A stretch of DNA of 23,303 bases from an uncultured Mucilaginibacter sp. (GTDB lineage Bacteria; Bacteroidota; Bacteroidia; Sphingobacteriales; Sphingobacteriaceae): NCBI RefSeq assembly GCF_946479965.1, contig NZ_CAMLHX010000063.1, positions 1-23,303 of the forward strand. The letters are read 5' to 3'. Below are positions 15,401-23,303 of the stretch, in pieces (the first letter of the stretch is position 1; the number at the start of each line of letters is the position of its first letter). The notes beneath the pieces are model-generated. The model was not told the DNA's origin, ran no database searches, and worked only from the letters and a program-made list of their open reading frames with translations. Position numbers and translations under genes: made by a program.

Positions 15401-16605
15401 TCAACCTTCTGTCTAACGCGTTTAAGTATACGCATAATGATGGAACCGTAAGTATCAACATTATATACAATGCGCCGGTAAATGACGATGACGATGGTAC
15501 GATTGCTTTTGAGGTAAAGGATAACGGAATTGGCATCCCTGCAGATAAGCACAATAAGATATTTGAGCGTTTCTTCCAAACCGACGTTCCGACAAGTATG
15601 GCTAACCAGGGTACGGGTATTGGTTTAGCAATAACCAAGGAGTTTGTTAGGCTGCATAATGGTATTGTAACTGTGAAAAGCCAGCCAGATGAGGGTACTT
15701 GTTTTACAGTATTGCTTCCCGCAAAGAAAGTTTTTGATCCTTCGGCCAAAATTGCATCCGTTAGCGTGTTGGAAGATGAGACCGAGGAAATGTATGGTGA
15801 CGAAGATCACAAAAAGGGTAAAAAGAAAACCATTCTGATAGTTGAAGACAATGAAGATCTGCGATTTTATCTAAAAGACAATTTAAAAGGCCAATATCAC
15901 ATTGAAGAAGCTACAAACGGAAAAGAGGGTTGGGAAAAAGCCAGGCAATTTAATCCGGACTTAATAGTAAGCGACGTTATGATGCCCCTTATGGATGGCG
16001 TTGAATTGGCCAGAAAAATTAAAACGGAAACCATTACTGCCCACATCCCTATTATACTGCTGACGGCCATGGGCAGCGAAGAAAAACAACTGGAAGGTTT
16101 AAAAGTAGGAGTGAACGACTATATTACGAAGCCTTTTACTTTTGAAATTTTAGCCTCACGCATCAGGAACCTGATTGCGCAGCAAAAACTGTTGCAGAAA
16201 AGGTTCCACAAGCAAATAGAAGTAAATCCCGAAGATATAACGATTACACCGGTTGATGAGAAGTTTTTAAAGCACGCCCTGGAAGTAGTTGAAAAAAACA
16301 TGGATAATTCTGAATTTTCTGTTGAGGACCTCAGTCATGACATGTTTATGAATCGTGTTACGCTCTACAGAAAAATACTCTCAATAACAGGAAAAACGCC
16401 AATAGAATTTATTCGTTCCATTCGTTTAAAAAGAGCAGTTCAATTACTGGAAAAAAGTGGCATGTCTGTGGCTGAAGTTGCTTATGCTGTGGGATTTAAC
16501 AGCCCTAAAGTATTTACGAAGTTTTTTAAGGAAGAGTTTAAAATGCCCCCTTCGCAATATCTCGCCAATAACCACGAAAAAGAAGAGCATCATTCTTCTA
16601 TCTGA
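12472..16605 (+). CDS. hybrid two-component system sensor/regulator (HTCS) of the PUL
   Basis: The 1377-aa one-protein signalling system has: signal peptide MARCIILFFLVLSSLSVFPQ; a periplasmic sensor of about 14 Reg_prop-like repeats (from LWFGTIDGLNRYD through IWIGTNGGGL, LWIGTLGGGID and IWVGTRDGLN to LIFGGPSGFNIID), which fits two seven-bladed propellers; a Y_Y_Y domain (about 735-803); a membrane helix (808-828); a HisKA domain with H866 in NVSHEFRTP; a HATPase with FNLLSNAFKYT, DNGIGIP and GTGIGLAI; a receiver with acidic E1125-D1126 and phospho-acceptor D1168 in VSDVMMPLMDG; and a C-terminal AraC-type HTH (about 1275-1365). All catalytic residues are present. The frame is open back to a GTG at 12337, but ATG 12472 directly precedes the signal peptide. 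It should sense a glycan fragment and activate the GH31-susC-susD genes downstream. Confidence 0.93.
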   Translation: MARCIILFFLVLSSLSVFPQSQSYNFSKLNTFTGLSHNEVNTILKDADGFLWFGTIDGLNRYDGYSYKIFRKSYNDKTSLRDNPVYFLYELPGSKMWVKGVSEACIYDSNTEKFDSDDEGYLRSLGLPSAAVTSIVKGNTGRFWFVFDYLKLYLYSAKDKKAKQFKVSRPAGFKNLQITTIKEGTDDKLWVVYQNGLLQQYSIKEDKVVFQTDAVQKLNKGSDSYNLFIDNDGDVWVWGVNRGAFVYNRRDNSVKQLNENSSPSRLNTNFVSQIVQDNNGLIWVATDPGGVNLINKKNNFSVRYLLNDPKDVRSLSQNSITAMYKDDLGIIWLGTYKQGVSYFNSNIVSFPLYRHQESNTNSLPFDDVNRFVEDKSGNIWIGTNGGGLIFFDRKNNTFKQYRHNANDKNSLSNNVIVSLCIDSKGLLWIGTYLGGLNSFDGKNFVHYRHNDNDPFSLASDNVWEIFEDSEQRLWIGTLGGGIDILDGNTHRFKHYPYNDKPSDLIPSNYVFSILESKKGEIWIGTSEGMSVFKKNEVARPAFYQETSNNNSLSNNNVICAIEDSRGRIWVGTRDGLNLFNRETKQFQRFTTAEGLPDNMILNILEDKHQTLWISTPNGLYNVVPKPTKTGLDLSITNYDESNNLQDREFNDNAALVTRNGKLIFGGPSGFNIIDPDKIPKATHRPKPVFTGLQILNNNVEPGEKINNRVLLPQPLSQLQNIELKYKENVFSIEFVSLDYGRNAGHKYAYMMEGFNSDWLYVNGNQRRATYTNLNPGNYTFKVKVLNLDGVWSDERTLQINIAPPFWRTTIAYFIYLLIAAGLFLLVRRITLDRIHMRYEMQLQRGEAERAHAMDQLKTKFFTNVSHEFRTPLSLIISPLDRLIKQTADEEHKKQLSVMQRNAKRLLNMVNQLLDFRKIEVQEIKLHPSIGDIIEFSKEISNSFMDIAEKKNISFSILSNVDRLEIYFDKDKVEKILFNLLSNAFKYTHNDGTVSINIIYNAPVNDDDDGTIAFEVKDNGIGIPADKHNKIFERFFQTDVPTSMANQGTGIGLAITKEFVRLHNGIVTVKSQPDEGTCFTVLLPAKKVFDPSAKIASVSVLEDETEEMYGDEDHKKGKKKTILIVEDNEDLRFYLKDNLKGQYHIEEATNGKEGWEKARQFNPDLIVSDVMMPLMDGVELARKIKTETITAHIPIILLTAMGSEEKQLEGLKVGVNDYITKPFTFEILASRIRNLIAQQKLLQKRFHKQIEVNPEDITITPVDEKFLKHALEVVEKNMDNSEFSVEDLSHDMFMNRVTLYRKILSITGKTPIEFIRSIRLKRAVQLLEKSGMSVAEVAYAVGFNSPKVFTKFFKEEFKMPPSQYLANNHEKEEHHSSI

Positions 16606-16965
16606 AGGAAGTGCTAAACCGAATAGGTATTAAACCTTATTGATTCCCTACCCGAAAGCATCAGCTACTTATTGGCTTGCAGATGGGATAGTATAGATAT
16701 TAAAAAAATAACTGCTTTCATAAAACATTCTGTAGCGTTGCCGCTCATCGGCTTTCAAAGTTCTCAAAAAAGCATTTCTACCACTCCTAATTTGTTTAAA
16801 TAAGGCCCGAAGCACGCTTTTGTAACATTCCTGTAACATTCAATACCATAATCTGCAACATTTTGGCACCATGTTTCAGATTACCGGTATGTTAATTTGT
16901 ATCATCAAATCAGAGCAGTAGTATCTGAATTGAATTATAAACCAATATATAAACGATTCCTTTTT
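16606..16965. other. 360-bp intergenic region between HTCS and GH31
   Basis: No convincing gene was found on either strand. The first half shows no clear terminator for the HTCS gene, only weak imperfect inverted repeats near 16620. The second half carries the phased repeats listed separately and a -7-like TTAATTTG at 16892-16899 that deviates from TAnnTTTG by one base. A promoter for the GH31-susC-susD unit probably lies here. Confidence 0.5.
16821..16862 (+). promoter_or_regulatory. helically phased direct repeats, candidate HTCS binding sites
   Basis: TGTAACATT at 16821-16829 and 16832-16840, and TGCAACATT (one mismatch) at 16854-16862, begin at offsets 0, 11 and 33. All three therefore lie on the same face of the helix. 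The first two extend to TGTAACATTC. The array ends about 30 bp before the -7-like TTAATTTG and about 100 bp before the GH31 start. Direct repeats upstream of the promoter are the expected shape of a site for a dimeric AraC-type activator such as the HTCS encoded just upstream. Confidence 0.5.
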
Positions 16966-19815
16966 ATGAAATTTAGATTACTGATGACCATCATCTGTGC
17001 CGTATGTTTTAGTGCCGCGTTGGCAGAACGTACGCCCTATGTTAAAACTAAAGATGGGGTTATCGTTTTTACAGATCCTGATTTTACAGGTACTTCAAAA
17101 GCGGTTAAGCTTGAGGTTGTATCAGACGATATAATAAGAATTACAGCCGCACCGGGACAAGAAATAGTCGCTTCACAAAGTTTAATCACAGTGTACTCCA
17201 GGATTTCTGACCTATCCTGGAGTTTGGTGCCTGCTAAAGGGAGCGTAGCCGTTAAAACAAAGCACCTCACCGCCTCTGTAAATCTTAAAACAGGTGCTGT
17301 TTCTTTCTTTGATAATCATGGTAAAGCAATCATGGCTGAAAGAAAGCTAAGCGGAAGGATGTTTAGACCGGTTGTATTTGATGGCAAGCGCTATTATAAT
17401 ATTACGCAAACGTTTGAGACAGCAAAAGACGATGCGTGGTATGGCCTTGGGCAACATCAGGAGGGCGTAATGAATTACAAAGGCCAACAGGTTACGTTCT
17501 TTCAAAACAATACAGAGGTAGCTGTGCCATTTTTAATTTCTAATAAAAACTACGGCGTACTATGGGACAATTATTCGCTTACCAGAGCCGGCGATATACG
17601 ACCACTCCATCAGCTTTCAGATATGCAGCTTTTTTCAAAAAGGAACGAGGCTGGATGGCTTACTGCTTCATATGCCAATGATAAGAGCAAACCTCAGGAG
17701 AATTTCGAGAGAGCGGAAACAAATATCAGTATGGAGTTTCTTGGCGAATCAAAGCTTAGGCTTCCTGTAGAATTTGACCCTGCGGCAGGTGCCGTAACCT
17801 GGGAGGGTAGCTTGCAAAGTCATCTGTCAGGCCTACATCAATTTCACTTTGTTTTCGGCGGCTCTCTGAAAGTTTGGCTTGACGGGAAACTTGTTTTTAA
17901 TAACTGGCGCAAAGCTTGGAATCCTGCTCCGGCATTGATTTCGATAAATATAAAAAGCGGCGAGAAGTTACCCATACGTATAGAATGGACACCGGAGGGT
18001 GCCGAATCTTATCTTTCGTTAAAATGGCAAGAGCCTCTTTCACAGGAGCAGCAAAATAGATTCAGCTTCAGTTCAGAAGCCGGGCGACAAATAGATTACT
18101 ATTTTATTTATGGTGATAATATGGACGAGGTTATCTCTGGCTACAGAACCCTAACAGGCAAAGCACCTATTGTACCAAAGTGGGCATTGGGGTTTTGGCA
18201 AAGTAGGGAGCGATATAAAACACAAAACGAAATTCTTACCACTGTTGAGGAATTTAGAAAAAGAAAGATCCCCATGGATAATATAGTTCTGGACTGGAGC
18301 TATTGGAAAGAAGCAGAATGGGGGAGCCAGGATTTTGATGCCACTCGCTTTTCATCTCCGGATAGTATGATAAGCGTGTTGCATAAAAAATATAACACTC
18401 AGATCATGATCTCGGTTTGGCCAAAATTTTATGAAGGTATTTCTGCATACAAGGAATTTGATAAAAACGGATGGCTCTATAAAAAGAACATCGCCGATAG
18501 GCAGCGCGATTGGATAGGTAAAGGTTATACCTCAACTTTCTATGATGCATTTGATAGCGGAGCACGAAAGGGATTTTGGGAGCTGATAAACAAAAAACTA
18601 TATACTAAAGGAATTGATGCCTGGTGGATGGACGCGAGCGAGCCGGATATTCTTTCAAATGTTGACCCGGAAAAAAGAAAACTCCAAATGAGTCCGACTG
18701 CGTTAGGCCCATCTGCAGAGTATTTAAACGCGTATCCTTTACAAAACGCCAAAGGAATATATGAAGGGCAACGATCGTCGGATCCGAATAAAAGAGTTTT
18801 TCTTTTAACCCGCTCCGGTTTTGCAGGCTCGCAACGATATGCTGCTACTATTTGGAGTGGCGATATAGGATCGACCTGGCGGGATATGAAAAATCAGATC
18901 GCGGCAGGTGTAAATTTCTCAATGTCCGGGCTTCCTTACTGGACTATGGATATCGGTGGATTTGTGGTGCCGTCGAAATTTGAGAACCCGAATTCCGATG
19001 GTCTGGAAGAATGGAGAGAACTGAATACCCGCTGGTACCAGTTTGGCGCATTTGTGCCAGTTTTCCGGTCGCATGGCCAATTCCCTTATCGCGAAATATT
19101 CAATATCGCTCCCGAAGCTCATCCTGCATATAAAAGTTTCGTCTATTACGATAAGCTTCGCTACCGGTTAATGCCTTATATCTATTCACTGTCCGGCGCT
19201 GCTTATCACGATGATTACACCATAATGCGCGGGTTGGCGATGGATTTTCCGAAGGATAACGCTGTATTGAATATTGGAGACCAATACATGTTCGGCCCGT
19301 CATTGCTGATCAATCCTGTATATGAATACCAGCAAACCAAACGCGACGTGTATCTGCCGCAAAGTGCTGGTTGGTATGACCTTTACGCAGGCAAGTGGTA
19401 TGCAGCCGGCCAAAAAATTATTGCCGACGCACCTTATGAGCGTATGCCAATTTTTGTTAAGGCAGGTTCTATTATACCATTCGGACCTGATCTGCAGTAC
19501 ACTTCTGAGAAGCTGGCCGATACTGTAACACTCAACATTTATAGCGGAGCCGATGCAACTTTCAAATTGTATGAAGACGAGGGAACTAATTACAATTATG
19601 AAAAAGGTGCTTTTGCAGTTATCGAAATTAAATACAACGAATCTACGAAGACGATAACCATTGCTGATAGGAATGGATCGTTTGATGGGATGCTTCAAAA
19701 AAGAACATTTCGCCTGAATTTATTTACCCCAAATAAAACTAAACCACTTGATTATGAGGACAAACCAGACAAAGAAGTAATTTATAACGGAAAAAAACTA
19801 ATAATAAAATTATAA
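16966..19815 (+). CDS. GH31 glycoside hydrolase with PA14 insert, probable alpha-xylosidase
   Basis: The 949-aa exported enzyme has a signal peptide of about 20 residues (MKFRLLMTIICAVCFSAALA). ATG 16966 is preferred because the 23 codons before it in the open frame lack a signal sequence. Domains: an N-terminal galactose-mutarotase-like beta domain, a PA14-like insert (about 253-358, with LKVWLDGKLVFNNW), the GH31 (beta/alpha)8 barrel, and C-terminal beta domains. The nucleophile is D556 in DAWWMDASEP and the acid/base is D633 in ATIWSGDIGSTW. The PA14 insert and the stretch RSGFAGSQRYAATIWSGDIG are typical of Bacteroidota alpha-xylosidases acting on xyloglucan oligosaccharides. Alpha-glucosidase or another GH31 specificity remains possible. 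It is the first gene of the GH31-susC-susD unit, 34 bp before susC, and lies downstream of the phased repeats. It probably removes alpha-1,6-xylosyl branches in the periplasm. Confidence 0.9.
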   Translation: MKFRLLMTIICAVCFSAALAERTPYVKTKDGVIVFTDPDFTGTSKAVKLEVVSDDIIRITAAPGQEIVASQSLITVYSRISDLSWSLVPAKGSVAVKTKHLTASVNLKTGAVSFFDNHGKAIMAERKLSGRMFRPVVFDGKRYYNITQTFETAKDDAWYGLGQHQEGVMNYKGQQVTFFQNNTEVAVPFLISNKNYGVLWDNYSLTRAGDIRPLHQLSDMQLFSKRNEAGWLTASYANDKSKPQENFERAETNISMEFLGESKLRLPVEFDPAAGAVTWEGSLQSHLSGLHQFHFVFGGSLKVWLDGKLVFNNWRKAWNPAPALISINIKSGEKLPIRIEWTPEGAESYLSLKWQEPLSQEQQNRFSFSSEAGRQIDYYFIYGDNMDEVISGYRTLTGKAPIVPKWALGFWQSRERYKTQNEILTTVEEFRKRKIPMDNIVLDWSYWKEAEWGSQDFDATRFSSPDSMISVLHKKYNTQIMISVWPKFYEGISAYKEFDKNGWLYKKNIADRQRDWIGKGYTSTFYDAFDSGARKGFWELINKKLYTKGIDAWWMDASEPDILSNVDPEKRKLQMSPTALGPSAEYLNAYPLQNAKGIYEGQRSSDPNKRVFLLTRSGFAGSQRYAATIWSGDIGSTWRDMKNQIAAGVNFSMSGLPYWTMDIGGFVVPSKFENPNSDGLEEWRELNTRWYQFGAFVPVFRSHGQFPYREIFNIAPEAHPAYKSFVYYDKLRYRLMPYIYSLSGAAYHDDYTIMRGLAMDFPKDNAVLNIGDQYMFGPSLLINPVYEYQQTKRDVYLPQSAGWYDLYAGKWYAAGQKIIADAPYERMPIFVKAGSIIPFGPDLQYTSEKLADTVTLNIYSGADATFKLYEDEGTNYNYEKGAFAVIEIKYNESTKTITIADRNGSFDGMLQKRTFRLNLFTPNKTKPLDYEDKPDKEVIYNGKKLIIKL

Positions 19816-19849
19816 CCAACGTAAACAATTAAACTTAATTATAAACTAT

Positions 19850-22800
19850 ATGAAATCAAACAAAACGACTCGGTTGCGACTACTGCTACTGTGTGGTATT
19901 ATTGGATTGTCATTTTCATTCGTATCCGCTTTTGCGCAAACTGCAAAAATTAGCGGAACAATTTTGGATGAACGTGCGTCTGAGCCTGTGCCCGGAGCAA
20001 CCATTACACTAAAAGGCACAAATCGGTCTATCAGCTCTGACATAGCCGGTAAATTTACTGTTGATGCATCCAAAGGCGATGTATTGATAGTTACAATGGT
20101 GGGATACCAGCGAAAAGAAGTGGTTATTGCAAATAATGATCCGCTTCAAATACGATTGCTAGAAACCAACGCACAACTAAATGAAGTAGTTGTTATAGGT
20201 TATGCAAAGGCGCGCAGACCAGATGTTACCGGTTCAATAAGCTCAATATCGGGCAATGAATTGCGCCAAACGCAGCCAACTACTTTTGACCAGGCCTTGC
20301 AAGGCAAAGTTGCCGGCGTTGTTGTTCAGCAAGTGTCTGGACAGCCGGGTGGTGGTGTGTCTATCCAGATACGTGGTGTATCGTCAATAAGTGGCACCAA
20401 CTCGCCGCTGTACGTAATAGACGGTATTATTATCCCTCCAACCAACGACCCGGGAAAAGGCGGTAATCCGTTGAATTCCATCAACCCCAACGAAATAGCA
20501 TCAATAGATGTATTGAAAGATGCATCGGCAACTGCTATTTACGGTTCGCAGGCAACCAACGGTGTAATTGTTATTACCACAAAAAGAGGAAAGCAGGGAG
20601 CACCGCAAATAAGCTATGATTTTTATACAGGATACCAGATGATAGCGAAAAGGCTTCCTACAATGAATTTGCAAGAGCACGCCGGTTTCCTTAATGCAAG
20701 AGGGGAAGTATGGGGCTTTGATAAAAGACCTGAATATGCCAATCCGAAGTATTTAGGTGAAGGTACCGATTGGCAAAAGGAATTATTCCGCAAAGCCCCT
20801 ATGACAAATCATAACCTTACTATAAGCGGCGGCGATGACAGAACGCAATATTTGCTGTCAGCCTCTTATTTTAAACAGGACGGTATAGCCATTGGGTCTG
20901 ATTTTACAAGAACTTCGGTACGGTTAAATTTAGATAACAAAACTACTAACTGGCTTAAAGTTGGAACCAGCCTTCAATTGGTCTGCGTTAGCGAAAACCA
21001 AAATTCAACAGCTTCGGGAGTTATTGGTTCGGCGCTGTACCTCACGCCCGATATCCCGGTGAAAAACCTTGATGGCTCATGGGGTGGTATTACTAACACC
21101 GATGGTTGGGTGTCTTCGGTTCCTAACCCTGTGGCTATTGCCCAGCTCATAAAAAACCTTAAAACAAGAAACCAGATATTCGGCAACTTATACGCCGAAA
21201 TACAATTTACCAAAGATCTGTCTTTACGGAACGAAGTGTCGGGTAATTTCGATTTTTACGGCGAGGATAATTTTACACCAACTTATACTTTCGGCAAAAC
21301 CGTTAATAACACCAATTATGCCTCAACGTCACTGGGCCAAAATTTCTATACGGTAATACGCAACTTTTTAACTTATAATCACAAATTCGGCAGGTATAAT
21401 TTCAATGCATTGGCGGGACACGAATCGCAGGTTGGCTCTTACAAAAATTCGAGCGGACAGCGGTCAAATTTCCCTTCAAATAATGTACAGGCCATTAATT
21501 CGGGTGACGCTACAACAGCCAAAAATTCGGGCGATTATGGTTCAAACTCGCAGGAATCTTATTTCGGCCGTTTAAATATGTCATGGAATGATAAATACCT
21601 GGTTACCGCTAACGTGCGGGCTGATGGTTCATCAAATTTCCCGTCTTTTGCCCGTTGGGTTACTACTTACTCAGGAGCATTTGCATGGAAGATCAATAAT
21701 GAGTCGTTTTTGAAAAATGTTAAAGCTATAAACGAATTGAAATTAAGGATCGGCTACGGGCTAACCAACAACCAGGGCATACCGGGCAACACGTTCGTAA
21801 CTCAGTTACGAACCGTATCTAACGGTCTGTCAGGTATAGCGCAATTTCAAAATAATTTACTAAATGAAAATGTAACATGGGAAAAAACTGACTATTATAA
21901 TGCGGGTATTGATGCAGCATTTTTCAACAACCGATTGAGCTTTTCATTCGATGTGTATGACCGCAAAACAAGCGGGCTATTGCTAAAAGTGCCATTGCCT
22001 TTATATAGTGGTACTACCACCAATGGGGCTGCGGGAGCTATGGACGCCCCGTATGTTAATATTGGTGCTGTAAGTAACAGAGGGTTTGACTTCCGGGTTA
22101 GCGGAACAAACGTTAGCTCTAAAAATTTCACATGGAAAACTGATGTTACCGTATCACGGAACGTTAACAAAGTGTTGGCTTTGGGATCTGGCGGCGCTGA
22201 TGCCAGCTTAACCCAAACGTCATATACAATTAACCAGGTGGTTGAAAAAACAGTAGTTGGCAGATCTGTAGGCGACTTTTATGGTTATGTGTTCGACGGG
22301 ATTTTCGCAACAGCTAAAGATTTTAAAACACATGCATTGCCTGTTAACCAGAGTGGTATTGTTTATCCCATTTCACCTTCAGGTGGTGGTATCTGGTATG
22401 GCGACCGTATGTTTAAAGACTTAAATGGCGACGGCATTATTGATACAAAAGACCAGACTTTTTTAGGCTCGCCTATTCCTAAGTTCCAATTTGGTATCAA
22501 CAATACATTCACTTACAAAAGTTTCGATCTGAATATTTTCCTAAGTGGCAGTTACGGCAACAAAGTATTTAATGAACAATCAATAAGACAAACCAATTCG
22601 CAAAATAATAGCGCCTATTTTAAAAAGGTATTAGATTATGCAAGGGTGGCCCTGATCAATCCGGCCGGTTCTGCATCTGATATTGATAATGTGCATGTTA
22701 CTAACCCCGGTACAAGCGTTGTTGGTTTAAGAAACGACAATACCAACGATAATAACCGTTCTAATAGTTTGTTTATCGAAGACGGTTCATTCATTCGGTG

Positions 22801-23029
22801 TAAAAACATAACGCTGGGTTATCGCCTGCCCGAAAACGTTTTGTCAAAAATACATATCAACTCTCTTAGGGTATATGGTACAGTATCCAATGCTTTTATC
22901 ATAACCAAATACTCAGGTATGGATCCTGAAATTGGCTCATGGAATCCGCTTCAGGCAGGTTGGGATAATGGTTATTATCCTCAACCAAGGGTGTTTAGTA
23001 TTGGTGCAAACATAACTTTTAGCAAATAA
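19850..23029 (+). CDS. SusC/RagA-type TonB-dependent outer-membrane glycan transporter
   Basis: The 1059-aa protein has a signal peptide ending near FAQ (residue 30), a CarboxypepD_reg-like domain (about 33-110: ISGTILDERASEPVPGATITLKGT, then GKFTVDA and MVGYQRKEV), and the SusC signature LNEVVVIGYAKARRPDVTGSI. The plug domain follows (about 125-240), with LQGKVAGVVVQQ, SIQIRGVSSISG, PLYVIDGI, IDVLKDASATAIYGSQATNGVIVITTKRG. The remainder is the 22-strand barrel, ending ANITFSK. The length and order are normal for the family. It pairs with the SusD-like lipoprotein that starts 27 bp downstream. The pair imports oligosaccharides with energy from TonB-ExbBD, which must be encoded elsewhere. Position right after the GH31 gene suggests the import of xyloglucan-type or other alpha-branched oligosaccharides (inference). 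Confidence 0.95.
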   Translation: MKSNKTTRLRLLLLCGIIGLSFSFVSAFAQTAKISGTILDERASEPVPGATITLKGTNRSISSDIAGKFTVDASKGDVLIVTMVGYQRKEVVIANNDPLQIRLLETNAQLNEVVVIGYAKARRPDVTGSISSISGNELRQTQPTTFDQALQGKVAGVVVQQVSGQPGGGVSIQIRGVSSISGTNSPLYVIDGIIIPPTNDPGKGGNPLNSINPNEIASIDVLKDASATAIYGSQATNGVIVITTKRGKQGAPQISYDFYTGYQMIAKRLPTMNLQEHAGFLNARGEVWGFDKRPEYANPKYLGEGTDWQKELFRKAPMTNHNLTISGGDDRTQYLLSASYFKQDGIAIGSDFTRTSVRLNLDNKTTNWLKVGTSLQLVCVSENQNSTASGVIGSALYLTPDIPVKNLDGSWGGITNTDGWVSSVPNPVAIAQLIKNLKTRNQIFGNLYAEIQFTKDLSLRNEVSGNFDFYGEDNFTPTYTFGKTVNNTNYASTSLGQNFYTVIRNFLTYNHKFGRYNFNALAGHESQVGSYKNSSGQRSNFPSNNVQAINSGDATTAKNSGDYGSNSQESYFGRLNMSWNDKYLVTANVRADGSSNFPSFARWVTTYSGAFAWKINNESFLKNVKAINELKLRIGYGLTNNQGIPGNTFVTQLRTVSNGLSGIAQFQNNLLNENVTWEKTDYYNAGIDAAFFNNRLSFSFDVYDRKTSGLLLKVPLPLYSGTTTNGAAGAMDAPYVNIGAVSNRGFDFRVSGTNVSSKNFTWKTDVTVSRNVNKVLALGSGGADASLTQTSYTINQVVEKTVVGRSVGDFYGYVFDGIFATAKDFKTHALPVNQSGIVYPISPSGGGIWYGDRMFKDLNGDGIIDTKDQTFLGSPIPKFQFGINNTFTYKSFDLNIFLSGSYGNKVFNEQSIRQTNSQNNSAYFKKVLDYARVALINPAGSASDIDNVHVTNPGTSVVGLRNDNTNDNNRSNSLFIEDGSFIRCKNITLGYRLPENVLSKIHINSLRVYGTVSNAFIITKYSGMDPEIGSWNPLQAGWDNGYYPQPRVFSIGANITFSK

Positions 23030-23056
23030 GGCAATCACCAACAAAAGAAAAATATT

Positions 23057-23303
23057 ATGAAATCAATTAATAAAATTTTAGTCTTCGCGGTATTTGCAGT
23101 AGCATTTGCCGGATGCAGAAAGAGTTTTTTAGACCGTCCGTCAAACTCACAGATCAGCTCTAATAACTTTTACCAAAACACTGCCGATGTGCGGCTGGCT
23201 ACGGCAAGCTTATATGGCGGGGGGCAGTGGTTTACCTTCCAAAAGGATGCCATGTTGCAATTGGGCGATATATTGAGCGGTAACGCTACATTCCCATGGA
23301 ATG
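23057..23303 (+). CDS. SusD/RagB-type glycan-binding lipoprotein, truncated by window end
   Basis: Eighty-two codons are visible. The start is MKSINKILVFAVFAVAFAGC, a lipoprotein signal with lipobox FAGC (Cys20). It is followed by RKSFLDRPSNSQIS and NNFYQNTADVRLATASLYGG, the standard beginning of SusD family proteins (C-x-K-x-[FL]-L-D-x-x-P, then F-[YW]-x-[ND]-x-x-D). It lies 27 bp after the susC stop and should form the lid of the SusCD import complex on the cell surface. The remaining part, including the TPR helices, lies beyond the window. Confidence 0.92.
   Translation, partial: MKSINKILVFAVFAVAFAGCRKSFLDRPSNSQISSNNFYQNTADVRLATASLYGGGQWFTFQKDAMLQLGDILSGNATFPWN

Noticed and set aside
16681..16780. 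Short minus-strand ORF of 27 codons with a hydrophobic stretch (MKAVIFLISILSHLQANK at its end)
   Set aside because: It is too short, has no promoter or partner, and a signal-like hydrophobic run is expected by chance in AT-rich DNA.

Overview
The window reads as an AT-rich Bacteroidota chromosome, most likely Sphingobacteriaceae (Mucilaginibacter/Pedobacter-like). The grounds are SusC/SusD-type genes, a hybrid two-component system (HTCS), a TAnnTTTG-type -7 box, A-rich translation starts without clear Shine-Dalgarno sequences, and a family mix typical of that group. Genus level is inference; I could not run a search.

Layout. Positions 1-480 hold the 3' end of a DUF1080-like gene, then two tightly packed and apparently duplicated two-helix membrane mini-proteins, closed by a terminator. 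Positions 658-2771 hold a probable two-gene unit: an HD phosphohydrolase domain fused to a PycTM/DUF5706-type membrane effector module, followed by an SdiA-regulated-like beta-propeller lipoprotein. A large GAF-domain protein of unknown role is convergent with it (2778-5129, minus), with only 6 bp between the stops.

Positions 5259-12107 form a self-contained tripartite RND efflux locus: a TetR-family regulator, a lipoprotein periplasmic adaptor, an AcrB-like pump and a TolC/OprM-like outer-membrane factor. The same 11-bp palindrome, TAACACTGTTA, lies in front of tetR and in front of the adaptor gene, so local repression by the TetR protein is strongly suggested. A 25-bp perfect hairpin closes the locus.

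Positions 12198-12471 look like a junction. A minus-strand ORF fragment resembling the last two strands of an outer-membrane barrel ends at that hairpin. From 12472 to the window end there is a polysaccharide utilisation locus: a sensor/regulator HTCS, a PA14-containing GH31 glycosidase (probably alpha-xylosidase), a SusC-like TonB-dependent transporter and a truncated SusD-like lipoprotein. Helically phased TGTAACATT repeats upstream of the GH31 gene are candidate HTCS binding sites. The likely logic is: the periplasmic HTCS sensor detects a released oligosaccharide and switches on GH31-susC-susD; SusCD imports glycan, and GH31 trims alpha-linked (probably xylosyl) side chains.

No tRNA, rRNA, CRISPR array or insertion sequence was seen. 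The least ordinary items are the HD-PycTM fusion without a visible cyclase, the structured leader of the adaptor gene, and the barrel-gene remnant at the efflux/PUL junction.
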